Shown piece by piece: positions 48,398 through 60,608 of a stretch of 64,000 nt of DNA. The notes beneath the pieces are model-generated. The model saw nothing but the letters and a program-made list of their open reading frames with translations, was not told where the DNA came from and searched no databases. The stretch spans positions 620,001-684,000 of the forward strand of contig MCGE01000012.1 of NCBI GenBank assembly GCA_002105175.1. Reading direction: 5' to 3'. The stretch's first letter is position 1; the number at the start of each line of letters is the position of its first letter. The translations under genes were made by a program, and so were the position numbers. This stretch comes from Absidia repens. Lineage: Eukaryota; Mucoromycota; Mucoromycetes; Mucorales; Cunninghamellaceae.

Positions 48398-50528
48398 AGA
48401 GACAACGAAAAAAAGAAAAGAAAAGAGAAGAAAAAACGAAATTATCATGCTTTTAAATTTGAGCGGTGGTTTAAAAAACGAGAACTAAGAACACACCACT
48501 TTTTTTCAGTGAGCATGTCTGTCAACGACCCCGCTCATCCATGCCCCATTTATTCCAGAATTCTTTGTGTATAGTAGTGTACTCTATACTGTTTAATTCA
48601 TATAAAAAATTATTTTCATGTTATTAAATTAATGCCCTGTATTTTTCTTTTTCAAGTACACCGTTATATAAACGAATTGAATATTGTTACCTGCCGATGA
48701 AATAGTATTACTGTTTCGCCAAATCGTTCAATCCAGGGAAAGTATAGTCTTTGTTCAACGAGAAAATGCTTTGGTGCCTTTTTTGGTGCATCCTTTTAGT
48801 TCCGATGATGATACCAGTGTATTGAAAAACTGAGATATGCCCTGAGTAAACCATACGCTGACATTGCAAACTTAGGGAAGGTAAATGTAGTTCCCAGTAA
48901 GAGAAAATAACAGAATTGTTCATGGCTACTAGTGATTGAACTTTATTAAGGGAAGCGGAAAAGTACATGGTGATATCATTCACTGTTTCACACGGTCTGC
49001 GTCCCCGCTTTCGTCGTGAATATCGGTAAATTTTATGTTCTTTCACCTCAAGGACGCATTGGCGGCTCAGGGACGCTTAATAGGGATTGTGGGGTTATTT
49101 GCAGATGCACACGTTTAATATGAATCTTCAAATTTTGTGTATCTTAACCTACAGTAGCAGACAACAAACATACTCAAAAATTGAAGAATTTCTCATTGAC
49201 CCGCCCTATCCCTTGACAATACTTTCTCTTTGGTCATTCAGTACATTTTATTGCTCGGCTAAAACTGGTTGAATCATCGTTGTAAAAAATGTCGGTAATC
49301 AAATTAGGAAAGAAAAGGGGGAAGGTGAGGATCTTTTATGTGGCATAAATTCTGTAAATATGCATACCGTGGTGTTGTTTATATATGTATAAGATTATAT
49401 CTGAGTACTTATCACGATACATGGTAAGAAAAAATTAACACACAACAACAATGGAATACGATAAAAATGGGTATGACATGATAATAATAAAAGTTTATAT
49501 GTAGAAAGGTGGAGAAAAGTCAAAATGAATATATGGCTCTATGTATTAAAGTCCTTGTCTTCTTCTGATATAAAATAAAATGATCTACCTATCGGGGTTG
49601 TTTTGAATACTCTTGCCTGATTATAAAATATGGTAGCCAAAACAACACCACAGCAAGTTACTGGGTCATTGTATTTTTTGAAGTTCGGCTATTAATGATC
49701 TGGGATTAAAATAGCGAGGAGTGCGTTTCTCGTTTATATTCATGCAGTTATTTTAGTTCGGTCAGAAGGGATCAGCGCAGGTAAAATGTTGAATTTTTTT
49801 TATTTTCAATTATTTTTGGTGAATACAATAAAAACTGACTACAAGACTAGTTTATTTTTTTTTGTATAGCTATTCATCCATGATAAAGCTACTGGGCTCG
49901 ATCAAAATGAGTTGACTGATCTATTTTCGTTCACATCCAAGTGGGCTTTGATTTAAACCCCGCTGATGCAACCCAAGATATCGGCGACTCAGTTATTATA
50001 AATGGGAATTCTGGTATGGGTATTTAAGGTACGGCGTACCAAAACAAAACCAATAATAACAAAAGGAAGGGGCGATACTTTAATACGGCTTTAATACAGC
50101 GTGGATGGTAAAGTATAGTATACATGATGAAGTGGTACTTTGACGAGTAGCTTGCTATATTGTAGAGAAAGATCGGCAATTTCCTATAGGTGAGCCAATG
50201 GAAATTAGAGAGACAGGTCACACGTCACATAAATTACAATACAATTTATACAAGGGCAGTCTACACTGCACTCATCCTTTTTCTTTTCTTTTTTTTTTTT
50301 TTTTTCTTTTTCAAGTCCCCCTTTTTAATATTTTTTTTTTCTCTCTCCTTTCTTCTCTCCTCTCTCTTTTATTTCACTTTAACCTTTTATTCTTATTCTC
50401 ACTCTTTTTTTTTTTTTTTACTCTTTACCTTTTCTCGGGGCTTATTATTAATTTTTGGTGCCTATTGACGTATTCCTGTTTACTTTTGACACCACCATTG
50501 ATCATTTTTCGTCGTCACCGATCTAGCG
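48365..50528. other. Long intergenic region between CYP51 and SWIB genes
   Basis: 2.2 kb. A T-run at 48366-48390 lies directly upstream of the CYP51 ATG (A-run on its strand). A 112-codon minus-strand frame at 48708-49046 has no recognisable domain and is not called. The last 250 bases (50,280-50,460) are strongly CT-rich and form the leader of the SWIB gene. Confidence 0.4.
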
Positions 50529-52568
50529 ATGCACTTCAGTCCCTTTGCTACTGTGGATGGTAAGTTGTTTTTATATATCAATTTTGCCATTCGTTTTGAT
50601 TGTTTTGGTCATTTGTGTATACATTAAAGGAAAGAGGAAAGAGGGAAAAGGGAAAAAGGGAATGGGTTTAAGCATCTCCTTCATAGAAAGGGATAATATA
50701 ACACTGGTTATGTTTTCTTTTCTATTTCTTTTGACAAAGACCATTGAACTCACCTATTTTGACTTTCTTTGTTTATGCAGACTGGTCTTCGCGACAAAAG
50801 CCTCAAGCAACCGGAACCATGTTTCCAACATCACTAGCTTTACCAACGCACTCAATACAACAGCCACCCCCAACACCCACAACCATTCCAGGGGAGGGAA
50901 TATCTGTTACGCCTCGCAATTCGCATTCGTTTTTTGACGGGTCGTTTCAGGATGATTTCTTACCTTATCAGTCTTTCCAGCAATTTGATGATTTATCTTT
51001 GAACCATTTGCACCAATCCGACAAGGCACAGTCCCATCCATCCAATTCACCTCAAATTCATCAACAGCAACAGCAACAGCAGCCGCAACAATTACACCAT
51101 CACCAAGTTCAACAACAGCAGCAGCAGCAACAACAGCAACAACAGCACCATCAACAGCAACAAGCGGTGCAAAATTCATCTTGGGTAGATCAACGGTATA
51201 CGCAGGCTTATATACCAGCAACGGAGCAGGAACACCTATATCTATGGGGCAGCCTTCATATTATGCTCAGCATCAACAACCACATCACCTCCACCATCAT
51301 ATGCAACAACAGCAACAGCAGCAGCAGCAGCAACAACAGCAACAACAACAGCAACAACAACAGCAACAACAACATCATCAGTCACCCCAAAGTCAACCAC
51401 AACATCAGCATTATCATCCGCATCAAACACAAACACCACCACAACAGCATTTTCAGCAGCGACATCAGCCGCATCAGCAGCAGCAGCTATCGTTACCGCC
51501 TTCCCAACATATGTCATATCCTCAACAACATCGCCAAATGATATCTCATCAACAAGCGTTCCTTAATTCTTTACATCCTTCTCAGCAGCAACAACTACAC
51601 CGAAATCCACAATATCCAGGTCTATTATCCACACAATCGTTATCACCACAACAAGGCTCTCAACAGTTACAGCAGCATACACCATCACCACACCAAACTG
51701 GAGGGAAGCGAAAGGATGTGAATGATTATATGTTAGAAAGTACGATCGCTGTCCCCATGAAGAAACCCAAGAAGAAGAAGAAGAAGAAGGAACCTGAAGA
51801 TCCCAATGCACCACCCAAACCAAAACGAAATACGGGACTCAATAAGCCCCTCATTCTCAGTGCAGAATTATCCACCTTGATGGGAGGTGAAGCGGAAGTA
51901 AGTGTGCTCTATATAGTTATAATGTGCTTATCTCACTCATCCCTCTCTCTCTCTTTTTTTTTTTTTTGTCATAGCTATCCAGACCTGAAATTGTCAAACG
52001 ATTATGGGTACATATCAAGGGTAACAATCTTCAAGACCCCAAGGATCGACGGTTTATTCTTTGTGATGATAAACTCAAAGCCATCTTCAATGTGGATCGT
52101 GTTAACAGCTTTGGAATGAACAGGGATTTATCGAAACATCTTACGAAAAAGGAAGAGCCAGTAGCGGCACCAGCACCAGCAGAAACAGCAACCGCGTCCG
52201 CAACAGCAACGACAGGAGGAGGTGGAGATAAAGGCGATCAACTATCATTACCATCATCATCATCATCATCATCTACGGATCTTCCTGTCAAAATTGATGA
52301 AATACCTTCCATTACCACCGTGAATGATACAACAACAACAACAACAACAGCAAACAATGCAAACGTTAAACAATCACCAACAGTGACTGCCGACACCCCT
52401 GATGATGTGGTGACGCCTCAGGAAGGTGAACATGTCCATGTACTGAACGGCAACACGAGTCATCATCCTCTTGTGACTCACGGCACTAGTAATCCCTTGG
52501 CTTCTCTCAACACCATCATCACTTCAACAGGGCCTGCTACTTCTTCATCTACCCCACTTCTTCACTGA
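50529..52568 (+). CDS. Q-rich SWIB/MDM2-domain protein (Uaf30/Tri1-like), frame break at 51185-51252
   Basis: Exons 50529-50559, 50781-51897, 51975-52568; about 580 residues. The N-terminal half is dominated by Gln/His tracts from CAG/CAA repeats (51060-51370, 51420-51490). A lysine block (KKPKKKKKKKEPEDPNAPPKPKR, split here) precedes a SWIB domain at about residues 390-470: GLNKPLILSAELSTLMG, LSRPEIVKRLWVHIKGNNLQDP, RRFILCDDKLKAIFNVDRVNSFGMNRDLSKHL. The C-terminus is Ala/Ser/Thr-rich. SWIB proteins serve in the RNA polymerase I factor UAF (Uaf30) or its paralogue Tri1. Reading frames differ before and after about 51.2 kb: either a weak 68-nt intron (GTAGAT 51185 to GCAG 51252) or a one-base deletion explains this. 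Confidence 0.82.
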
Positions 52569-52640
52569 TTCCCCCTCTTTTATTTAGTATATTAGTTAGT
52601 TACTAGTTGACTGTTTATGTCGTTTTTATTTTTACTCTAT

Positions 52641-52672
<32 letters not shown>

Positions 52673-54179
52673 TGCCTTCCCACGCCTTTTATTTTTTATA
52701 TGTCTGTCATCTCCATTCACATAATTTAGTTTCCACATATCGATTGAAATCTCAAAATCTTATATATATACATATATAAATAAAAATTCTTCTTTTTTAT
52801 GATAATGCCTATATATATTTTTATCTTTTGTGTAAAAAGAAAACTTGGAAGTCGATCTGTCAATGATTATGTAGGGGAGGGGGATGGCGGGATTATCATG
52901 ATTAGGGATAGGTCTCTTATTTTTTTTTTTTTTTTTTGTCATGTATATTTGCTTTACATATTACATTGCACTCAATGGTGAATGCTATATATTTACATTT
53001 TCTATCTTTCTTTTTACTGCTTTCCAATGGACATCTTTTTCTTGGCTTTTTTTTGTTTGTGTCATATATAAATGACCAGTACAGGAAAAGTATATCCATG
53101 CCCCTCGCCATATATTTTCTTTTCTGATACTACCCCCTTTCTTCTACTCATGAGCCCCTCTCTCATTTTTCACCTCCTTTTATTTATTTATTTTCCATTA
53201 TTATCACTACAAAGGCTGGATCAACAAATGGATTGTGAATAAGGATGGTTGTGATAGAGGTGTATTTTTCGACTTGCACTTGATCTCATGTAAACAAATA
53301 AAAATAAAAATAAAAATAAAAATAAAAATAAAAATAAAAATGGGGAATGAATTAAACCAATAAATTGGTGCTAGGACGTCGATTCCGTCAACTTTATCAT
53401 TGCCTTTTTCTTCGAAATACAGTACATATGTAGTACTAAAAAAAAAAGTCAGGGCATGCTACATAATGATTTCTGGGTATATGACGCTTTAAATAAGCTT
53501 TATTTTTCTTTATTCAAATATATTCTTTATATTTGAGTGAATCGCCCTTTTTTTCTAACGTCATTCTTCTCTGGTTTAAAAAACCAAAAGTTTTTTTTTG
53601 CTTCCACTTTCCGGTTCCTTTTGTCATGTGGAAAGCTGTACGTAGGTGCTTGATAGCAAATAAACCTATTTGTTTATAGATACAATGCTGCCCGAATGAA
53701 CGTTACGAAAAATAACAAAACCTAAAAGATAAGGGTTTCGTTACGTGAATTCCCTAGGCAATGATGAGAGACTTCTTTTTTTTGAAAGGGTTTGCACTTC
53801 GGCGGACCTTTAAAATAGCATTTGCATGCACGAATAAATGTGATATTAAACGCCGAATAACTAAAATATGAAAACAGAAAATGGAAGGGTATACTGTATT
53901 AATCATAAACTACCTAGAAGTTTGATTTTTATATGTAGAAGATGGAAGAGTATAGTGTTTACACGGTTACCTGTCGGATTTCTTTGAAATTGGTGTCACA
54001 CTTGATAAAAAAGAGTGATCCTGAATCTAATAATCCATACATTATTATTACCCAGTTTAATATAACATATTCTATATAAGTTATACTGTTACTATATAAT
54101 ATAATGATATAAGTTAATCATAATATATAATATACGCCCTGGCGGTCCGCTGGAGCTTTTGGAAATCTTTCGATTTATT
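52569..54179. other. Intergenic, 3' of SWIB gene
   Basis: TA repeats at 52651-52672, T-run 52921-52937, and an AAAAAT hexanucleotide array at about 53296-53341. AT-rich sequence with no gene seen. Confidence 0.45.
53296..53341. repeat. (AAAAAT)n microsatellite
   Basis: About eight tandem hexanucleotide units between GTAAACAAAT and GGGGAATG. Confidence 0.9.
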
Positions 54180-54650
54180 GTGTGGCGAAGTTTTTTCATT
54201 GAAGTGTGGGTTTCAATGGGAGAGGATTAGAGCTTCCGCCATTTCGCACTTTGGTGGGCAGCCCCTTGAGGCCCAACCGTCGTGCTCAGCGCTCGCCAAT
54301 TCGACATTCATTTGTGTGTATGTGATGAAAAAAAAAAGAGGACTTATTCAGACCCCGCACACATGATTTTCTAATTTTTTTCTCTTTTGCCTCCAATTTT
54401 TTTTTTCCCTTCATCAAAAGTCTGAATGATATGATGGCAAGGCTCATTGGGGTACTGGTGATCTAGGATTAGTGTTAGAACTTGTTTTAGTGGTATTTTC
54501 AAAAGTGCAAAACAAACATCATGGGGAAACCCTTTTATTTTGGATTCAGCAGTTTGACCACCATTAGATTAGTCTAAATCTTAGGATAGTGTCATTAACT
54601 TATCTTTGTGTTGGTTATCATAGTTTATATTGTATATATGTCAGAATTAA
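54180..54650 (+). repeat. Dispersed repeat, subfamily B copy 6
   Basis: Begins with CCATTTCGCACTTTGGTGGG and a CAGCCCCTTGAGGCCCAA...TGCTCAGCGCT segment at 54238-54292, then CCCCGCACACATG, a CT-rich tract, and the core CATGGGGAAACCC...TTTTATTTTGGATTC near 54520-54547, ending CATAGTTTATATTG. It shares the front segment with the 55.3-kb copy in the same orientation. Confidence 0.7.
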
Positions 54651-55304
54651 ACATTTATTGTCTTTTTACTATTAATCTCTTTCGTGCCTTTCACTGTCTC
54701 GTTAAATGGGCATGGTATATGTGCGAGTAAAATCCGGCGTGTTTGTATATAGAGTGTAATTTTGCGTAAAAAAAAAAAGGCATGTGTCTGTGTGAAAAAA
54801 GAAAAGGTCACTACAGGGTACTTTGTTGTTATTACGTCTGCATTTCGCATCGTTGGTGGGTTATATAGGGTACCAATGGTGGGGCTAGCGTTAATGCTAA
54901 TAACTTTGGGGCAGGTTTGAGTGCCGATGGTTCAAAAAGGAACACATTGATCCAACAGTGTGAGTGGGCCGATGTTTCAAAGTGATGCAAGTCAAGTTAG
55001 ATGTCAGAGAAGGCTATTTGTGCGTAAACGACCCACTATGAGTATGTTCCATCTGCAATTCACACCATAAGAGTATCAATGGTAGGGATAGGATATGGCA
55101 ATTACAGTTTGTCAGAAAAAATTGAGTTGACAATGGTGACTGGAACGGAAAAACAATGGTAGCGGCGATATTGATACAAATATGTGGGTGGAGGAAAGAT
55201 AGGAAATCATTGTTTTTACAAAAAGTGTCACCTGTAATGTGTTAGGATAGAGAAGTTTATTAGAGTACTAAAAAAGAAAAAACGTGGTGAAAAAAGAGCA
55301 GTTG

Positions 55305-55705
55305 GACGACTTCGCCATTTCGCACTATGATGGGCAGCCTCTTGGGGCACATCCATCATTGCTCAGCGCTTAGTTAGGGCTTGGTTTTTTTTTCTTCTTC
55401 TTTTGTATGGTGAAAAAAGGCAGCTGGATGACTACATACAAGAAAGAAGAAGTACGGAAGGTGGCACCAATTACCCCCCGCTTACGCTTTATTTCTTACT
55501 TATTTTTTTCTTTCTCCATTAAAGCTTCAATGATGTGATAGTGATCTTGAATTAAATTTGAATCAGGGGCGTTTTGAAAAATACAATACAGATACCATGG
55601 GAAGCCCTTTCACTTTGGATTCGTGTTTTGCGACCGCCATTTGATTAGCCTCGCCATAGTTATCACTGAGCCACCAATAATTTAGTTTAGTGTTAGTCTG
55701 TTAAA
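55305..55705 (+). repeat. Dispersed repeat, subfamily B copy 7
   Basis: CCATTTCGCACTATGATGGG, then CAGCCTCTTGGGGCAC...TGCTCAGCGCT at 55315-55372, CCCCCCGC at about 55475, CT-rich tract, GAATCAGGGGCGTTTTGAAAAATACAATACA, and core CCATGGGAAGCCCTTTCACTTTGGATTCG near 55592-55623. About 1.1 kb downstream of copy 6 in the same direction. Confidence 0.7.
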
Positions 55706-56689
55706 ATGTTGTTGGTTGTAAAGGGTAGGGTTTCATGCTGGTTGGGATGGGGTTGCCTCATAATTCTTTGTAACAGTGTTGGCTTTGATGTGATAGGTTC
55801 AGAATGGAAGGCAAAATGTCCCAAGGCAATGTACTTGGCGAAAAATTTCAGGGCAAGTCGTGCAAATGGAAGGGAAAGCGTCCAAATTCCTTGAGGGAAA
55901 AAAAGAAATATGCAAAAAGGGGGGATATACATACAAAAAAAAAATATTCTTTAAAAAAAGAATCCATCCCAAAAAGCAATCTTTATTTGAATACATATAA
56001 TACAACTACAACTACAACTGCAACTACGGGTATCAGCACGCACAAAAAAAAAGTCATCACTTACATATACAGTAGCAGCGCCAGTAGATTCCACGTGTCT
56101 TTGTTTTGGATTCAAAAGGACAATCGCCAAAAGTCCTAAACCCCCTTTTTTTTATTGTATAACATAAAGTATTTATTTTTTAGTCACTACATGGGTACAA
56201 TATTATCTTTTTTTCCAATCGGATTTACGACATCTCCTTGCCGACAATTCAGGTCCAAAAATGCGACAAGTCAATTGAAAAAAGCCGACAGTCTATTTTT
56301 TGAAAATCCCGACATTCTCCAAGTGCGACACCAATTCCAAAAAATCCGACAGGTATCAGTGGAAACACTGCACGAATGAAAGGAACCTTTTTCAGTTTGC
56401 CTTTATATGCGCATGATTCGATAAAAAAAAGTCGCCATCTCATTTAAATAAATTTATGTATAGTGTGTAAGTAATATCCCTCCCCTTCAAAAAAATAACT
56501 ATATTTGTAGTAATAATAATAGTATTAACACTGACATGGCATGACATGACCGAGAATAGGATCAACACAATGTTTTTCAACATGGAAAGGGTTGGCTGGG
56601 TTTGAATTTGTATGTAATCAAGTGATTCTTGTTTTTTTATTTTTATTTTATTTTTAACTTCTTTTCTCTGCCCCATCCATTTAATCCTC
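55706..56689. promoter_or_regulatory. Upstream region of MEMO1 with CGACA motif cluster
   Basis: CGACA occurs at about 56228, 56242, 56264, 56286, 56310, 56336 and 56347, spaced 14, 22, 22, 24, 26 and 11 bases, usually as CCGACA or GCGACA. The cluster is 340 bases upstream of the MEMO1 ATG. The spacings are not a multiple of three, which argues against a coding repeat. No gene is seen in this interval. Confidence 0.5.
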
Positions 56690-58013
56690 ATGATTGAAAG
56701 AATTGCTAGCCATGCGGGTAGCTGGTACTCTGACTCCAGTAAGTGTGAGCATGGGAATACAGGGAAAATAGGGCACGTTTACCATAGTCGTCATCATGTA
56801 CTCATACCATATTTCATTCTTTTTGAAACCGCAACAGAAAGCAAATTGAACAAGGAACTAGACCGGAATTTGGAACATGTGCCAGAAACAACAGAGAGTG
56901 GTCTGAAGTATCCCATTCCTAATGTAAGGGCTATTATTGGTCCGTAAGTATTATATACCATACACTATCGAAGACAAAGTAGATGTCTTTTGTTGACTTA
57001 CCGTGGGACTTTTTATCTTTTATAGACATGCAGGTTTCTCGTATAGTGGCCCAACGGCAGCTTATGCATACAAAAGTATTGACGTGTCAACAATGTATGA
57101 ATACAATAGAGTGTTTCAGATAATAATACAGTATTAACTCTTCTTATATTTTACAGTGAGCGTGTATTTATTTTGGGTCCATCTCATCATTTTTATCTGG
57201 GTGGATGTGCTTTATCTCGGTGTGATACCTATCAAACTCCCCTTGGTGATTTGACTTTGGACAAACAAGGTAAATCTCATATTTTTTTTTTTTATATCAT
57301 AAGGAAGTGTGTATGACGAACTTACCGTTATACAATAGTGATATCTGATTTATATGAAACAACGGGAGATTTTACTTGGATGAAGCGAACGGTGGATGAA
57401 GACGAACATAGTATTGAAATGCACCTTCCTTATATCTATAAGATTTTTGAAAAGTAAGCGCCAAGCCAATATTAATCAAAAAAAAGAAAAAAAAAAAAAA
57501 ACGGGAAAAGACTAATATGACAACATTTTGTATAGTAAAATAGATGAAATCAAGATTGTGCCTATACTTGTTGGATCCATGAAACTGGAAAAGGAAAAGC
57601 ATTATGGGCAACTTCTTGGGAAATACATGGCGGACCCTAAAAATCTATTTGTCGTATCATCTGATTTTTGTCATTGGGGACGACGATTCAACTACAATTA
57701 TTGTGGGGATACATCGTTATCGAATCAACAACAACCTATACATGAATCAATTCGACAATTAGATCAACAGGGCATGGATACGATAGCATCTTTGGATCTT
57801 GACGCGTTTGATACTTATCTGGTTCAGACGAGAAACACCATCTGTGGGCGACATCCTATTGCGGTTTTAATGGCTGGATTGGACTCCTTGACTTCTTCCC
57901 ACTATGACAAGAAAATTGAATTTGTGAAATATGCTCAAAGCAATGCATGTCAATCTTTTAGTGATAGTAGTGTTAGTTATGCTAGTGCTTTTGTATCAAT
58001 TATCAAAAAATGA
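56690..58013 (+). CDS. MEMO1: MEMO1 family protein (yeast Mho1-like)
   Basis: Exons 56690-56738, 56838-56943, 57026-57094, 57157-57269, 57339-57453, 57536-58013; 309 residues, in frame. Motifs: [14 protein letters not shown] at the start, [85 protein letters not shown] and [24 protein letters not shown]. The His in PHAG, the His pair in GPSHH and Cys in NTICGRHP are the residues that coordinate copper/iron in human MEMO1. The fold is related to class III extradiol dioxygenases; MEMO1 is linked to redox/metal homeostasis and cytoskeletal signalling. The first intron (99 nt) has no in-frame stop. Confidence 0.96.
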
Positions 58014-58483
58014 AATAAAAAAAAAAGTTGATGATTTTATTGTTGTTCGATACAATATTTACAGAACAAGAAAAGGGGTGGGGGTGATTTAGTGGATTTG
58101 ATAGGAGAATGACACTGTGTATGTACTGTATTGTGTGTGTGTATGACCCATTGAATGCGTATATGTTTATTTGGTCTTCTTTTAAATCATAAGATGAAAG
58201 GGAGGTGGGACGAATAGAAATGATATTAGAAATCAGTGGATTTTTTTTTGTTTGAGGAAAGCTGATTCTGAAAATAGACTTTTTTTTTTGTAGATGGAAA
58301 CAAATCCTCCTTTTTATTTTTTATAGCTCCTTCCCTTTTTTGTTCTTCTTTTCTCTTTTTCTCTTCCTTACTTTCATTCCTTTTTATCTTTTGTTTAAAA
58401 AGTCTTTTATATATATATATATATATTCTATACTTTTTCTCTTTTTTTTTTTATCTGTTTTTATTATACTATATTAGTCGGTC
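58014..58483. promoter_or_regulatory. Intergenic between MEMO1 and LRR gene
   Basis: MEMO1 3' flank, then a pyrimidine-rich leader (58,310-58,470) interrupted by a TA repeat at 58410-58426. No gene seen. Confidence 0.4.
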
Positions 58484-60608
58484 ATGGGCCAGTCAGGAAG
58501 CAAACCTCCTGGTTCATTACCTTTTGGTCATGTTGCATTCTTGGATACATCGTCACCAGCCACCGATATACAGCAATCAACGAATGACGATGACCAACAA
58601 AATAGCAATAGCAACAATGAAGATGAAAAACACAAAGATAGATTACTCTCAGTACCGCATCAGTATGGCCTAACGACTCACTACAGCAACAGCAGCAGTA
58701 ACAGCAACCTTAATAGCAGTACTTCTATCCATTACCGCCCGTGCACACCTCCTACGCCACCGACTCCTTTATCTTTCAACTTTTCATCATCACCCTCCTC
58801 CTCCTCTTCATCCTTTTCTCTTGTTACTCTATCACACATCACCGATCATATGGACACCTTCAATAACAACAACAAAAACAACAACAATGACGAAATCTCG
58901 CCATCTCATTGGATAACGCTAATAAACGATGTGACCTATGTGGATACAACATATTATCGAAAACCATCACCACCATCCAATAGCAACTACCATCATACCG
59001 ATACAAATGACGAAAATGAAAGCCCTCTTCCACCTCTACCTGCTTTCACCATGACTGAAAAACCCTTGACAACGACGGACCTGAAATCTATTGACAAGAC
59101 GATGCATGTTATCTCATTGACGCAGCAAAATTTGATACGTCTGAATCCAAACATCGGATTGTTTACAATGATCTGCAAGCTCGACCTGTAAGTAACCACC
59201 ACACACATAGGGAACTGAAAAAGGGTGTTCATGGCGACTGGGGTACAGAAAGGGGGCGGTGGCAGGGGACGGGGATGGGGGGAGGGAGGGAGAGGGAGGA
59301 ACACAACAAAGAAATCATTATGTTTTTCTTCTTCTAATCATTTTTTTTTTTCATTGCCTTAGGGCCAACAACAAATTATCGTCTTTACCGGAAACCATTG
59401 GATACCTCGATCGATTGGAAACATTATATCTTGGAAATAATCAATTGGAAACTTTACCTGATACGATTGGCCATTTGACTAAACTGATCGAATTGGATGT
59501 GTCACACAATCAACTTAATACCCTGACACCTTGTATTGCATACCTTAAAAAACTTCAGGTTCTGGCAGCATCACACAATCTCATTCATGAACTTCCCGTA
59601 CATTTGGCTATTGGTCTGAAAGGCTTGACTATTTTGGATTTATCTCACAATGTCATTTCTGTTCTACCCGCCGAAATTACTCAGCTTCACTTCCTTCGAC
59701 GATTGCTCCTGGATGGATGTCCATTAGTCGACCCATCAGCTACTGCAACAACAGCCACAGCATCTTCATCATCGCTAGCAGCAACATATTCGGCAGGACG
59801 CACTTCACGAACACAAAAGCCACCTTGTTATTCCCAGCTGCACTCACCCCCTAGTTTATTGGAACAATGCGCACGAACGATTGTACGCGATACGAGACAC
59901 CATTCTTATTATCAACAGCGGTTTACCCAGCTCCCCTACCACCTCGTGTCGTATTTATATTCCGCCATCCCATGTACTTTGTGTCAGGGCCCTTATTTTG
60001 ATACCTATGTGACTCGCGGGCGATTGGTGGAACGCACCGGACGTTGGATCCCTGTGGAATACCGTTTATGTCGTGCCCATTTCACAAACGAAAACGACCG
60101 TCTCTTGTGCATGTTTTCTAGTGAAGGCGCCACCTTTGCATCAACTACGATGGATAGCAAGTCGTCGTCACTTTCTTGGAATCAGCCGTATCGACCGCCA
60201 TTACCACCAACATTAGCAAAAAAGAAGAAGAAGAAAACAGATCGTCGTCGGAAATCGGCATCCGGAACTTTATCATCATTAACAACACCGTCCACGTCGT
60301 CCTCGTCCTCCATCTATCAAGACGTCGCCTTTCAGCAGCATCAGACAGCGGCCTCGCTCATGATGGAAAGCGTCATACAGCAACCACAACAAGAACCAAT
60401 GCCACAAGATGAGAATATGCGAATGGATCCTATCAACAGCAATGGATGGCGTGCGCACCGAATGAAGGTCATGAACAAGAACCAGTCTGGCTTCCTTTCT
60501 TTAACCAAGTCATCTCCTCTCCCTGGTGGTGGTGGTGTTGGTGGCGGCGGCGCCGCTGCGGCCGACCAAACCGGCGATACTATTCCTTCTCATCATCAAC
60601 AAGTTTAG
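58484..60608 (+). CDS. Leucine-rich repeat protein, LRRC58-like, with N-myristoylation motif
   Basis: Exons 58484-59187 and 59363-60608; 649 residues. The N-terminus MGQSGSK fits the myristoylation consensus (Gly2, Ser6, Lys7). A Ser/Asn-rich region of about 200 residues follows, then six or so LRRs (NNKLSSLPETIGYLDRLETLYLG, split here, through LPAEITQLHFLRRLLLDGCPL). Past the LRRs is a cysteine module: SLLEQCARTIVRDTR, LPYHLVSYLYSAIPCTLCQGPYFDTYV, WIPVEYRLCRAHF. The order LRRs, SLLE-ARTI helix, L-x-x-YL-x-SA, CxxC-GPYFD and a distal Cys resembles animal LRRC58. The tail is Ser/Gln-rich with a KKKKKTDRRRK block. I infer a membrane-tethered adaptor; its partner is unknown. Confidence 0.85.

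Noticed and set aside
48708..49046. 112-codon minus-strand open frame between CYP51 and the SWIB gene
   Set aside because: No recognisable domain, no splice-compatible extension found, and unremarkable length for AT-rich intergenic DNA; could be a decayed gene but cannot be supported.
55804..56139. 111-codon plus-strand frame rich in Lys
   Set aside because: A-rich low complexity with a CAACTA microsatellite; no domain.
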